Shown here one piece after another: positions 1-6,042 of a stretch of DNA of 16,275 nucleotides (position 1 is its first letter; the number at the start of each line of letters is the position of its first letter). Below the pieces are notes generated by a model. The model saw only the letters and a program-made list of their open reading frames with translations. It did not search any database and was not told where the DNA came from. Both the position numbers and the translations under genes were made by a program. Source of the DNA: CAZPZZ01 sp964591245 (GTDB lineage: Bacteria > Acidobacteriota > Vicinamibacteria > Vicinamibacterales > UBA8438); assembly GCA_964591245.1 (NCBI GenBank), contig CAZPZZ010000092.1, positions 1-16,275 on the forward strand, given 5' to 3'.

Positions 1-528
1 ATTGATGACGGCGTTGAGCACCACCAGGACGCCACGCTGTCGAGAGTTCTCGTGTGCGGCAACCCGAAACGCCTGTCGAAGATTGGCCGCACCGTCGTAT
101 CCGAGTGAGCCTGGTCGTCGCATGGCTCCAACGACGACGACGGGGCGTTCGTGTCTGATGGTCAGATGTAGGAAATAGGCCAGTTCTTCAAGGGTGTCGG
201 TGCCGCACGTAATCACGATTCCCGCTAGGTTGGAATCGTTGCTGAAGACCTCATTGATACGCTGTGAGAGGCGAAGCCAGTGCCCTAGTGTGAGGGCGCT
301 ACTTGCGACGTTGGCGAACTGTTCTGTCTCGATTTCGACTAATGTGTCGAGATCGGGAATCATCTCGGCTAGTTCCGTAACGGACAGGCGGCCGCCTGGA
401 CGGTTAGCGATGGTGCCACCGGTCGCAATAAGCCGGATCCGGGCCTTTTCGTTGGCCTCGGCGTGAGACATCGGAACCGGGAGCAGCAGAAGCAGCAAGA
501 TCCCCGTCAGTAGGCTGCGTGGCGACAT
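1..528 (-). CDS. L-asparaginase, type II-like, secreted (C-terminus outside window)
   Basis: Hydrolyses L-asparagine to aspartate and ammonia, probably in the periplasm. The window holds the first 176 codons; the frame is still open at base 1. Residues 1-25 form a signal peptide: a short basic start, a run of leucines, then PVPMSHAEA. The first catalytic motif ATGGTIA is at residues 35-41 with the nucleophile Thr39. The second block, ITCGTDTLEE, is at about 106-115, and VGAMR (133-137) followed by YDGAANLR fits the family. Family members normally have His before GTDT; here it is Cys108. The ATG at 528 was chosen because the signal peptide begins directly there. No good ribosome binding site precedes it; a GGAGG at 562-566 (read on the minus strand) is too far away. 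The small gene 586-801 lies 57 bases upstream on the same strand and may be co-transcribed. Family assignment is firm; substrate preference (Asn or Gln) is inferred. Confidence 0.93.
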   Translation of the reverse strand, partial: MSPRSLLTGILLLLLLPVPMSHAEANEKARIRLIATGGTIANRPGGRLSVTELAEMIPDLDTLVEIETEQFANVASSALTLGHWLRLSQRINEVFSNDSNLAGIVITCGTDTLEELAYFLHLTIRHERPVVVVGAMRRPGSLGYDGAANLRQAFRVAAHENSRQRGVLVVLNAVIN

Positions 529-561
529 GGGCTTTGTATGACTGTGGTGTGCGCTGAATGA

Positions 562-578
562 CCTCCACGACACGGAGG
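562..578 (-). other. Small stem-loop between the 71-aa gene and asparaginase
   Basis: On the minus strand CCTCC and GGAGG form a perfect 5-bp stem around a 7-base loop, just downstream of the stop of the gene at 586-801. No T-run follows, so it is not a standard terminator. It could affect read-through or mRNA stability. Confidence 0.25.
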
Positions 579-585
579 CATCGTA

Positions 586-801
586 CTACACCGAACCAGT
601 TGACGCTTGGTGGATGAGTGCGAGCCAGTCGGTTAGTTGTTCGACAGCGCGTTCTGGGGTGTCACCGTAGAACGGCATCAGGGCTGTTGTTCCTCCCGTG
701 CCGCTCACGAGGAAGGCCCGCCACCGACCCGGGTCGACCGGAATAGCCTCGATGACGTAACGGCGATCGTTGATGGCGTGTTCGAAGCGCTGTGCGTCCA
801 C
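586..801 (-). CDS. Small uncharacterised protein (71 aa)
   Basis: I do not recognise this family. The 71-residue product is soluble and mildly acidic: beta-like segments in the first half (RYVIEAIPV, RWRAFLVSG), then MPFYGDTPERAVEQLTDWL, which looks like a strand followed by an amphipathic helix. The only start seen is GTG at 801; an in-frame TGA lies ten codons upstream and no clear ribosome binding site is visible, so the start is uncertain. The C-terminal pattern G-x-T-x-E-x-A-x-x-Q-x-x-x-W recurs in the 65-residue protein at 1490-1687 on the same strand, suggesting a shared small fold. It lies 57 bases upstream of asparaginase, so a common transcript is possible. Protein-like composition and the resemblance to the second protein favour a real gene. 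Confidence 0.6.
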   Translation of the reverse strand: MDAQRFEHAINDRRYVIEAIPVDPGRWRAFLVSGTGGTTALMPFYGDTPERAVEQLTDWLALIHQASTGSV

Positions 802-906
802 AAGTTTGCCGGGAATGAGGTTCGATCACACGCGTTTGGAGTAAGAGAATTCTAGCGACCTCAGAGTGAGGATCAAGCGAAGGAACACGCGAAGGCCGGT
901 CCACAA

Positions 907-932
907 TTCTCGATGTGTCACATGTTCTCGAT
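907..932. promoter_or_regulatory. Operator-like site: palindrome between two direct repeats
   Basis: Two identical octamers TTCTCGAT (907-914 and 925-932) repeat with an 18-base period. Between them sits the inverted repeat ATGTG-T-CACAT (913-923), sharing two bases with the first octamer. This resembles a binding site for a dimeric regulator. It lies about 105 bases upstream of the leftward gene starting at 801 and about 90 bases before the doubtful rightward frame at 1020. Regulator and target are unknown. Confidence 0.35.
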
Positions 933-1019
933 AAAGCCCGGTTAAAAAAAATTCACGTTGATCAGTAATTCACACTGAATGCACAAGACGTCCACATTTT
1001 TTCCACAGGGGGTAGTTAC

Positions 1020-1190
1020 ATGAGGCGCATTCGAACTGCTGGGTGGGATGTTCGAGGGGCGATCCTTCCGCGCTGTGTGCAGTGGTTGTGCGTTTCGGCG
1101 TGCGCGAGGCTGGTCGCTCGGGAGGCCATTCCGGAGGTGTTTACCTGCCGCCGCGGTCTTGCGTGGACTGCCGGGGGCGTCAGCCCGTAG
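1020..1190 (+). CDS. Doubtful short ORF (56 aa) with a ribosome binding site
   Basis: An ATG at 1020 is preceded by AGGGGG (1007-1012) at 7 bases, a good Shine-Dalgarno arrangement. The frame runs 56 codons to TAG at 1188-1190. The product is basic and Trp/Cys/Arg-rich (it starts MRRIRTAGWDVRG) and matches nothing I know. The two other rightward frames are also open over much of this block, so an open frame alone is weak evidence. It could be a small protein, a leader peptide, the 5' end of a decayed gene, or chance. Only the ribosome binding site argues for it. Confidence 0.2.
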   Translation: MRRIRTAGWDVRGAILPRCVQWLCVSACARLVAREAIPEVFTCRRGLAWTAGGVSP

Positions 1191-1489
1191 CTGCGATGGG
1201 CGTTCGAGTGATTCAGAGACGGTTCGTGCTGGTAGGAGATCCGATGCTATCGGTCTACGGAATCCGGAAGAGCGATGTGCTGTGCGGATCTCGCTGGCCG
1301 GTTGTCAGGCACTAGATTGGACGCGGCGGTTGGCAATCCGTAGGCACCGAAGAACTGAAGTGGAATTAAAGGGACTCCGGCGAGAAAGGACCCCGCGTGC
1401 GCTAGGCTCGTCGATGGTGTCCACAGGCGGTGCCGCTATTCCCCGAGTCCAGCGACTACGATGGGACCGAACGATTGGTGTAGGAGCCT

Positions 1490-1687
1490 TTAGCTCCGGA
1501 TCAGGACCGGATCGGCGACCAGTTTTTCGGCCCAGGTCAGGGCTTGGGTGGAGGCTTCTTCTTCGGTCTGGCCGACAAGAATCACTGAGTCAAGTGGCTG
1601 TTCGTTGTCATCGCGTGTGACCCACGAGATCCAGTGCGCTCCTCGGCACTCTGTCTTGATTCGTAATTGTGGCGTTGCGTCAGTCAT
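1490..1687 (-). CDS. Small uncharacterised protein (65 aa)
   Basis: The 65-residue soluble, acidic product has no family I can name. It reads as beta strands (PQLRIKTEC, HWISWVTRD, DSVILVGQT) followed by a helix (EEEASTQALTWAEKLVA). The pattern GQTEEEASTQALTW matches GDTPERAVEQLTDW of the protein at 586-801 at six of fourteen positions (G, T, E, A, Q, W), so the two may be distant paralogues. The ATG at 1687 has no Shine-Dalgarno sequence, but TACGAT, a -10-like hexamer, sits 10 bases upstream, so the mRNA may be leaderless. The stop TAA lies in the loop of a 5-bp GGAGC/GCTCC hairpin (1483-1497). The zinc-ribbon gene diverges from it. Confidence 0.6.
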   Translation of the reverse strand: MTDATPQLRIKTECRGAHWISWVTRDDNEQPLDSVILVGQTEEEASTQALTWAEKLVADPVLIRS

Positions 1688-1697
1688 GTCATTTCTG

Positions 1698-1703
1698 ATC
1701 GTA
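1698..1703 (-). promoter_or_regulatory. -10-like hexamer TACGAT close to the 65-aa gene start
   Basis: TACGAT (4 of 6 matches to TATAAT) ends 10 bases before the ATG at 1687. Transcription would begin 2-4 bases before the start codon. No -35 match is seen at 16-18 bases, so this rests on position and on similar cases in this window. Confidence 0.3.
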
Positions 1704-1798
1704 TCTCAAGTGTTGGCCGCGCGGCGACTGGTAGACGAAATTGCCTGCCTGTTTTTTCTTTCCCGGCAATGGGTCGTTTTGCGTGGTGTGGCCGTACG

Positions 1799-1805
1799 TG
1801 ATAAT
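1799..1805 (+). promoter_or_regulatory. Possible -10 element of the zinc-ribbon gene
   Basis: TGATAAT at 1799-1805 contains GATAAT (5 of 6 to TATAAT), giving a leader of about 35 bases before the ATG at 1846. The best -35 candidate, TTGCGT at 1779-1784, is weak and slightly too close. Confidence 0.35.
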
Positions 1806-1845
1806 TGGTTCAGGTTCATGCGCAACGAGAGGAGTCATCATTACA

Positions 1846-2067
1846 ATGAAATTGACTTGTCCGAGCTGTGGCAACGGACGGACGTTTTTGGCGAAAACTC
1901 TGCAAATGTACGTCGTCCAAGCTGAGGGGCGAGAGCTTGAGATAGCCGAGCAGACCCGGTCGGCACTGTTTGAAGTACTTTGCGACGAATGCGAAACTGA
2001 GATCGATTTTGGAGCGTTAGGGGCGGATCAGCGTCGTGAAATGCTTCTACTTCTCGGGGCGGAGTAA
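1846..2067 (+). CDS. Small Cys4 zinc-ribbon protein (73 aa)
   Basis: The ATG at 1846 is preceded by GAGAGGAG (1827-1834) with 11 bases between, the best start in this frame; upstream in-frame codons have no ribosome binding site. The 73-residue product has two CxxC knuckles, CPSC (residues 5-8) and CDEC (46-49), about 37 residues apart, with a charged, probably helical segment between them and a helix after them (ADQRREMLLLL). This arrangement is typical of a one-zinc ribbon used for nucleic-acid or protein contact. No catalytic motif or membrane segment is present. The next gene, 300 bases on, also carries CxxC zinc motifs but has its own promoter. The zinc ribbon is clear from the cysteines; the biological role is unknown. 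Confidence 0.72.
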   Translation: MKLTCPSCGNGRTFLAKTLQMYVVQAEGRELEIAEQTRSALFEVLCDECETEIDFGALGADQRREMLLLLGAE

Positions 2068-2330
2068 ACCTCGCGGAGGCTGTTGTCTCGTGCTAGGGAA
2101 AAGTTTGTTTCCGGGTATTGCGTTCGGGGCTAGGTGGCCAGTTTCCTGGCCAATGTTGCGTGATGGTAGTGGAATGGGAAACAAGGTAGTCGCTACCGGA
2201 TAACTCGGTCTTCGGCTGGTGGAGGCGCTCTCTGTGCCAGCGTGGGTATGGAGCGTGCGGGTCGAGCCCGTTCGATTGACCGCTCCCTGAATCCACGACT
2301 TTACTCTCACAGTGCACCGACCCGGGTCTA
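2068..2330. other. Intergenic region with one hairpin
   Basis: With the promoter at 2331-2360, this makes about 300 bases without a gene. The only structure is a perfect 7-bp hairpin, TGGCCAG-TTTC-CTGGCCA, at 2135-2152. No T-run follows it, so it is not a classic intrinsic terminator for the zinc-ribbon gene, though it could be a processing or 3' stability element. A leftward open frame across the region has no protein-like features. Confidence 0.5.
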
Positions 2331-2360
2331 TTGACAAAGTTGAAGGGCCACTCCTATCGT
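2331..2360 (+). promoter_or_regulatory. Promoter of the DnaJ-like gene (TTGACA-N18-TATCGT)
   Basis: A perfect -35 hexamer TTGACA (2331-2336) is followed after 18 bases by TATCGT (2355-2360, 4 of 6 to TATAAT). The predicted transcription start is about 2367-2369, directly before ATG 2370. This argues that the TTG at 2331 and ATG 2361 are not used, and that the message is leaderless or nearly so. Confidence 0.55.
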
Positions 2361-2369
2361 ATGTCTCCC

Positions 2370-2984
2370 ATGCGAAAGCCTCGCCGGCAGCGGCCACCAA
2401 GCCCGTCTAACCTCGATGAGGTCAGACGCGTCTATTGGGAGCTGTCCCGTCGTTGTCGACCCGTGCGGCGTCCCCAGGGAGAGGCGGTGTCGCGACTCAC
2501 GTCAACGCATCACGCGACCGAGGTACTGGTTGGGGAGACACGGTGTGGTCAGGGGACTCTGAGAGCAGCCTTGCCAGGTATAGGTGGTTTGGCCTCAGAC
2601 CAAGCGTTCTCCGATGAAGTTGACATTGATTTTCCGTCGGTTTCCCGTCTGGTCGCTCGGATGCGTCGTTCGTTTTTCGGGGCGGATCCGAGCCAGCCAC
2701 TGGCGACTGACGTTCGTCTGACTCGCGCTCAGGCCGAAAATGGGGTGGAAGTACCGGTGGACCTTTCTCTGCGCCATACCTGTCCCGCGTGTGGGGGGCG
2801 CGGGGAAGTGTGGCTTGACGCCTGTAGTGCCTGTGGAGGGGCTGGGACGGGGTTGCTCCCGCATGCGTTGCGATTGATCGTGCCTCCAGGTGTTTCTGAT
2901 GGCACTCGTCTTCGGTTCGAAGTGACACCCCCGTACGCACCGGTTACCAACGTGCACGTTCGTATTTCGGTGACCGCAGGTTAG
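2370..2984 (+). CDS. DnaJ-related zinc-finger protein lacking a J domain (204 aa)
   Basis: The C-terminal half resembles the DnaJ substrate-binding region. Two perfect CxxCxGxG repeats, CPACGGRG (138-145) and CSACGGAG (152-159), are followed by LRLIVPPGVSDGTRLRFEV (168-186), which matches the DnaJ C-terminal signature of a proline-glycine turn and a dG..lR segment. DnaJ normally has four repeats forming two zinc sites; here only two remain, enough for one. No HPD motif or J domain is present; residues 1-30 are basic (RKPRRQR..) and the middle is unassigned. Without HPD it cannot stimulate DnaK ATPase in the usual way, so a scaffold or redox/zinc role is inferred. ATG 2370 was chosen because a TTGACA-N18-TATCGT promoter ends 9 bases upstream; ATG 2361 (three residues longer) is the alternative. 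The stop is 3 bases from the stop of convergent yidD. Confidence 0.75.
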   Translation: MRKPRRQRPPSPSNLDEVRRVYWELSRRCRPVRRPQGEAVSRLTSTHHATEVLVGETRCGQGTLRAALPGIGGLASDQAFSDEVDIDFPSVSRLVARMRRSFFGADPSQPLATDVRLTRAQAENGVEVPVDLSLRHTCPACGGRGEVWLDACSACGGAGTGLLPHALRLIVPPGVSDGTRLRFEVTPPYAPVTNVHVRISVTAG

Positions 2985-2987
2985 CAG

Positions 2988-3398
2988 CTAGCGTTGGGTT
3001 CTCCCGGCTAGGGGAGGGGCGTCTTTGGTCCCTTTCGGGGTCCAGGGGCCGCAGCGAGCCAAGCGACCAAGTGTCAGTCCCATTCCCGACCAGAGACCGC
3101 GATGTGCTAGTACATCCTGCGCGTAACGGCTGCAGGTCGGTTTGAACCGGCATGTTGTCCCGAACGTTGCCAGCCGGTCAGATAATGCGACCTGATACAG
3201 CCTGATGCTGGCGAGAGCCCAGCGTGTGCCGATTTGTCTGTTTGGCGGCTGTTGGCTATCCATGAACACCAAGGAGGCGACGATGAGAGCGGCAATGACC
3301 CACCGTGGCTCCGCCCTGCTCCGGCTTCGGGCGTTTCCCGAAGCATGGCTTCGTTGACCGCTCTTGGCTTTGTTCACCTCGATGCTCGAAGGATCCAT
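2988..3398 (-). CDS. yidD: YidD-type membrane protein insertion efficiency factor
   Basis: YidD is a small membrane-associated protein thought to assist YidC in inserting inner-membrane proteins. The core is unmistakable: IRLYQ, then TCRFKPTCSRYAQDVL, an amphipathic HRGLWSGMGLTLGRL, and ARCGPWTPKGTKD, keeping the three family cysteines. The product from ATG 3398 is 136 residues; classical YidD is roughly 70-110, and the extra length is a basic N-terminal arm plus a hydrophobic segment (WVIAALIVASLVFMD) ahead of the core. The frame stays open upstream to TTG at 3485, 4 bases from the stop of the DUF4870 gene; neither start has a Shine-Dalgarno sequence, so the start is uncertain. Usually yidD lies with rpmH, rnpA and yidC; none is visible here. 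It is probably co-transcribed with the DUF4870 gene. Confidence 0.85.
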   Translation of the reverse strand: MDPSSIEVNKAKSGQRSHASGNARSRSRAEPRWVIAALIVASLVFMDSQQPPNRQIGTRWALASIRLYQVALSDRLATFGTTCRFKPTCSRYAQDVLAHRGLWSGMGLTLGRLARCGPWTPKGTKDAPPLAGRTQR

Positions 3399-3489
3399 GA
3401 GTGCGATACGTAGTTGAGCACGTGATGTTCGAATGTGGAAAAAGAGAGAGATCTCCAGGCTTGCGCTCGATGACAGATCAACCAAGCGG

Positions 3490-3852
3490 TCAGAACTGGT
3501 CGGGATAGTGGCTCAGTCCCGGAATTCGGAACCGGTTGCCTTGGAGTCCTTTACCCATGCATGCCACGTGAAGGACAAGTACACCGAGCCAGGTTAGCGG
3601 CAGCAATAGGCAGCCGAGGCCTCCGGTTGCGGCGGTCAGGAAGCTAATGACGATGTAGATCCCGATCTCAGCGCCAAAGAGCACCAAGCCGTGTTTGGCG
3701 TGCCACTGCACCTCATCGTCGTCGCTTTCGAAAAGTAGCGGAACCAGTGCCAGCGCCCACAAATACGACAGGACGATCATCATTCCGCGGTTTGGCGACA
3801 CAATGCCTGACGAGGGTGTCTCCGGTGGTGGTGCGGGTGGTTCGTCGTGCAT
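3490..3852 (-). CDS. DUF4870-family small membrane protein
   Basis: The 120-residue product has a Pro-rich N-terminus (DEPPAPPPETP) followed by a DUF4870-type core: MMIVLSYLWALALVPLLF, an acidic ESDDDEVQWHAKHG (the family carries a conserved F/WHAKQ/HG-like motif), then two further hydrophobic segments (LVLFGAEIGIYIVISFLTA and LLLPLTWLGVLVLHVACM) and a short polar tail. Three membrane spans are expected. The family is related at fold level to Tic20-like small membrane proteins; its function is not established. ATG 3852 was chosen because GGAG lies 5 bases before it; a TTG four codons upstream overlaps that ribosome binding site. It is the upstream partner of yidD on the same strand. Confidence 0.85.
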   Translation of the reverse strand: MHDEPPAPPPETPSSGIVSPNRGMMIVLSYLWALALVPLLFESDDDEVQWHAKHGLVLFGAEIGIYIVISFLTAATGGLGCLLLPLTWLGVLVLHVACMGKGLQGNRFRIPGLSHYPDQF

Positions 3853-4013
3853 CGGCTCTCCCAAATGTCCGAACGGTGCGTGGTTTATCGCTCGACCATT
3901 TTGCCACGGTTCGACTCGTTCTTGTCTTTGTTGGGCGAGGGCTTACGCGGTTCCGGCCGTTTCCGCTCACCCTGGGGAGTGATCGGTTAATATCGAGAGG
4001 TACCATGGTCTGA

Positions 4014-4041
4014 GCAGGCCGTCGAGCAACCTGCGAGGCCT
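4014..4041 (+). other. Alternative hairpins in the mrp leader
   Basis: GCAGG (4014-4018) can pair with CCTGC (4030-4034), while AGGCC (4016-4020) can pair with GGCCT (4037-4041). The left arms overlap, so the two stems exclude each other. They end 8 bases before the AGGAG ribosome binding site (4049-4053). This could be a leader switch or chance. Confidence 0.2.
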
Positions 4042-4059
4042 AAAAGCGAGGAGAATGCA

Positions 4060-5136
4060 TTGACGCAGACTGTCGAACCCGCCCGCGTGCTTGAGGCCCT
4101 TCGGGTTGTCAATGACCCAGACCTTGGGCGTGACATCGTGAGCCTCGACTTCATCAAGAACCTTCAGGTCGAGGGCGGGCGCGTGTCGTTCGCTATTGAG
4201 TTAACGACCCCGGCCTGTCCGGTGAAGGATCAAATGCACGACCAAGCGGTTGCCGCGGTGCGAGCCTTGGCCGGCGTGACGGAGGTCGATGTTGAGATGA
4301 CCGCCAACGTCAGGGCCGTTGCGTCACCCGACGAGGGGCGTGCACCCATCCCCGGGGTGAAAAATGTGATTGCGGTTGGAGCTGGCAAGGGCGGTGTCGG
4401 CAAGAGTACCGTGGCCGTGAACCTTGCGCTTGCGTTGTCGCGTTACGGGGGACGGGTTGGCCTGATGGATGCGGACGTGTATGGTCCGAATATCCCGATT
4501 ATGCTCGGCATCAAGACTCAACTAGAGACGGATGGCAAGAAGATCGTTCCTGCCGAGAAATACGGGATTCCAGTGGTCTCTATGGGGTTTCTGACCCAGG
4601 ACGAGACACCGATTATCTGGCGTGGCCCCATGCTGCATGGAGTGGTCCAGCAATTCTTCCGCGAGGTGAGATGGGAGGAATTGGATTATCTCATCGTGGA
4701 CATGCCTCCTGGGACAGGTGATGTGGCGCTGAGTTTGAGCCAGACCGTTCCGGTGTCTGGGGCTGTCGTTGTGACGACTCCGCAGACGGTCTCAGTGGCA
4801 GATTCACGTCGCGCGGTCGCGATGTACAAGAAGCTGAATGTGCCCACGCTGGGCCTCGTCGAGAACATGAGTCATTTTGTGTGTCCGACGTGTCAGGAGG
4901 AGAGCGATTTATTCGGCAAGGGTGGAGGTGAAGCGGCCGCATCGGAGATGGCGGTACCGTTTCTCGGGCGCATTCCGATATATCAGCCCATTCGGGAGGG
5001 CGGAGACAATGGGCGTCCGATTGTTGTGGCTGAGCCGGATTCCCCGGCCTCACAAGCTTTCCTGCAGCTGGCTGAACGAGCGGCGGCGCAGGTGTCTATT
5101 GCTGCGATCAACCCAGTCGGGACCACCGTCTCTTAG
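4060..5136 (+). CDS. mrp: Mrp/NBP35-family P-loop ATPase, iron-sulfur cluster carrier
   Basis: The protein (ApbC/Mrp) carries a 4Fe-4S cluster and delivers it to apo-proteins in the cytosol. The 358 residues match the two-domain form: an N-terminal MIP18/DUF59 domain (about 5-80, with DPDLGRDIVSLDFI and TTPACPVKDQ) and a ParA/MinD-like ATPase domain from about 100. The deviant Walker A motif GKGGVGKST is at 109-117, a Walker B-like region includes LMDADVYGPN (135-144) and LIVDMPPGTGD (211-221), and the cluster-binding pair CPTC is at 275-278. Start: TTG at 4060, because AGGAG (4049-4053) lies 6 bases upstream and the MIP18 domain begins right after it; the ATG at 4055 is in another frame and stops after two codons. 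The gene is single, and the methyltransferase gene converges on it 48 bases downstream. Confidence 0.95.
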   Translation: MTQTVEPARVLEALRVVNDPDLGRDIVSLDFIKNLQVEGGRVSFAIELTTPACPVKDQMHDQAVAAVRALAGVTEVDVEMTANVRAVASPDEGRAPIPGVKNVIAVGAGKGGVGKSTVAVNLALALSRYGGRVGLMDADVYGPNIPIMLGIKTQLETDGKKIVPAEKYGIPVVSMGFLTQDETPIIWRGPMLHGVVQQFFREVRWEELDYLIVDMPPGTGDVALSLSQTVPVSGAVVVTTPQTVSVADSRRAVAMYKKLNVPTLGLVENMSHFVCPTCQEESDLFGKGGGEAAASEMAVPFLGRIPIYQPIREGGDNGRPIVVAEPDSPASQAFLQLAERAAAQVSIAAINPVGTTVS

Positions 5137-5184
5137 GGGCCAAGCCCGTCGATGTCGGCGACTCAGCCGAGCATGCCCGGTGTA

Positions 5185-6042
5185 TTAGCGGCGTTCGGCC
5201 TCGCCTGTCATCGGGACAAATCGGACGGGGAGCACGGTTTCCTCCGTCACGCCCCTCTCGGTACGTGTTAGCAGGATCAGGGCCTGTCGGTTCTCGCCTA
5301 CAGGGATGATCATGCGGCCTCCGACGGCGAGTTGATCAACGAGCGGTTGTGGAATGTGATCGGGAGCGGCGGTGACCATGATGGCGTCGAATGGCGCATG
5401 TTCAGTCCACCCCATGTAGCCGTCTCCCTCGCGCAAATGTACGTTTTGATACCCGAGTTCGGATAGGGTCTTCTTCGCCTGATCCGCGAGTTCCGGCACG
5501 ATCTCGATGGAGTAGACTTGCCGCGCAAGTTCTGCGAGCACGGCCGTCTGATAGCCGGACCCGGTGCCGATTTCGAGTAAACGTGCATCACTGTCGAGGT
5601 TGAGCGCTTGCGTCATGAAGGCGACGATATATGGCTGAGAGATCGTCTGTCGGTATCCGATGGGTAAGGGCCTGTCCTCGAAAGCCCAGGGACGTTGGTC
5701 GGATGGAACGAATCGCTGCCGGGGTACACGTTCCATGGCGTCGATGACGCGCGGATCCGTGATGCCTCGGGAGAGAAGCTGTTGCTCGACCATCCGCATG
5801 TGGTCGTTCTCCGCCTGTCCCACGGTTGTGACCGTGCGTGTTGGTAGCCAGTGAGAGGGAGTCGAGAGCCCTGCGGTTCTACCCCCATATGCCGTCATTG
5901 CGGTGCCACAGATGATGCTGGCCAGTATAGGCAGCCAGACCGGTGAAGTCGCGCCGGTTCGCGTGACTACCGGGGGCCTGGAACTAAAACCATGTTTATG
6001 CTGTTCGTCGCAGCCGCGACGGGTGTGATGTTGATTTCCCAC
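5185..6042 (-). CDS. pcm: Protein-L-isoaspartate O-methyltransferase, apparently exported or anchored
   Basis: The enzyme methylates isoaspartyl residues in damaged proteins with S-adenosylmethionine so they can be repaired. The core (about 82-285) is classical: VEQQLLSRGITDPRVIDAM, VPRQRFVP (106-113), ISQPYIVAFMTQAL, the SAM loop LLEIGTGSGYQT (155-166), and AVGGRMIIPVG near the end. The common enzyme is just over 200 residues; this one has about 80 extra N-terminal residues with a hydrophobic segment VWLPILASIICGTAMTA (35-51), suggesting a signal anchor or lipoprotein-like signal (IIC-G). The GTG at 6042 was chosen because AGGGGG lies 4 bases upstream. ATG 5898 (237 aa) is the alternative and would remove the hydrophobic part. 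With GTG the first 51 bases overlap the divergent deacetylase. It converges with mrp. Confidence 0.9.
   Translation of the reverse strand: MGNQHHTRRGCDEQHKHGFSSRPPVVTRTGATSPVWLPILASIICGTAMTAYGGRTAGLSTPSHWLPTRTVTTVGQAENDHMRMVEQQLLSRGITDPRVIDAMERVPRQRFVPSDQRPWAFEDRPLPIGYRQTISQPYIVAFMTQALNLDSDARLLEIGTGSGYQTAVLAELARQVYSIEIVPELADQAKKTLSELGYQNVHLREGDGYMGWTEHAPFDAIMVTAAPDHIPQPLVDQLAVGGRMIIPVGENRQALILLTRTERGVTEETVLPVRFVPMTGEAERR

Larger units (their letters stand above)
802..1489. other. Long region without a convincing gene (688 bases)
   Basis: This gap lies between two small leftward genes. It holds an operator-like repeat (907-932), an A-tract (944-951) in a locally AT-rich stretch up to about 1005, several TCCACA motifs including a DnaA-box-like TTTTCCACA (999-1007), and a short rightward reading frame with a plausible ribosome binding site (1020-1190). 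From about 1190 to 1489 I see nothing I can name. The open frames there are Arg/Ser-rich and unlike neighbouring proteins. I looked for RNase P RNA, tmRNA, SRP RNA and tRNA signatures on both strands and found none. Confidence 0.6.

Noticed and set aside
797..1020. Chromosomal replication origin
   Set aside because: Only one good DnaA-box-like site, and no dnaA, dnaN, rpmH, rnpA or parAB nearby; yidD alone is not enough.
1048..1620. Rightward 190-codon open frame
   Set aside because: The product is Arg/Ser-rich with no domain-like pattern, it overlaps the better-supported leftward gene at 1490-1687, and its start has no ribosome binding site.
2331..2360. TTG at 2331 as the start of the DnaJ-like gene
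   Set aside because: The TTG is part of a perfect TTGACA -35 element followed by a -10 at 18 bases, so it is promoter and not coding.
2047..2957. Leftward open frames opposite the intergenic region and the DnaJ-like gene
   Set aside because: Compositions are Pro/Arg/Ser/Thr-rich and shadow-like; the rightward frame carries clear zinc motifs.
3131..3160. tRNA-like T-arm sequence (CGGTTTGAACCGG)
   Set aside because: It lies inside yidD, where it encodes conserved residues of the TCRFKPTC block, and no acceptor or anticodon arms surround it.
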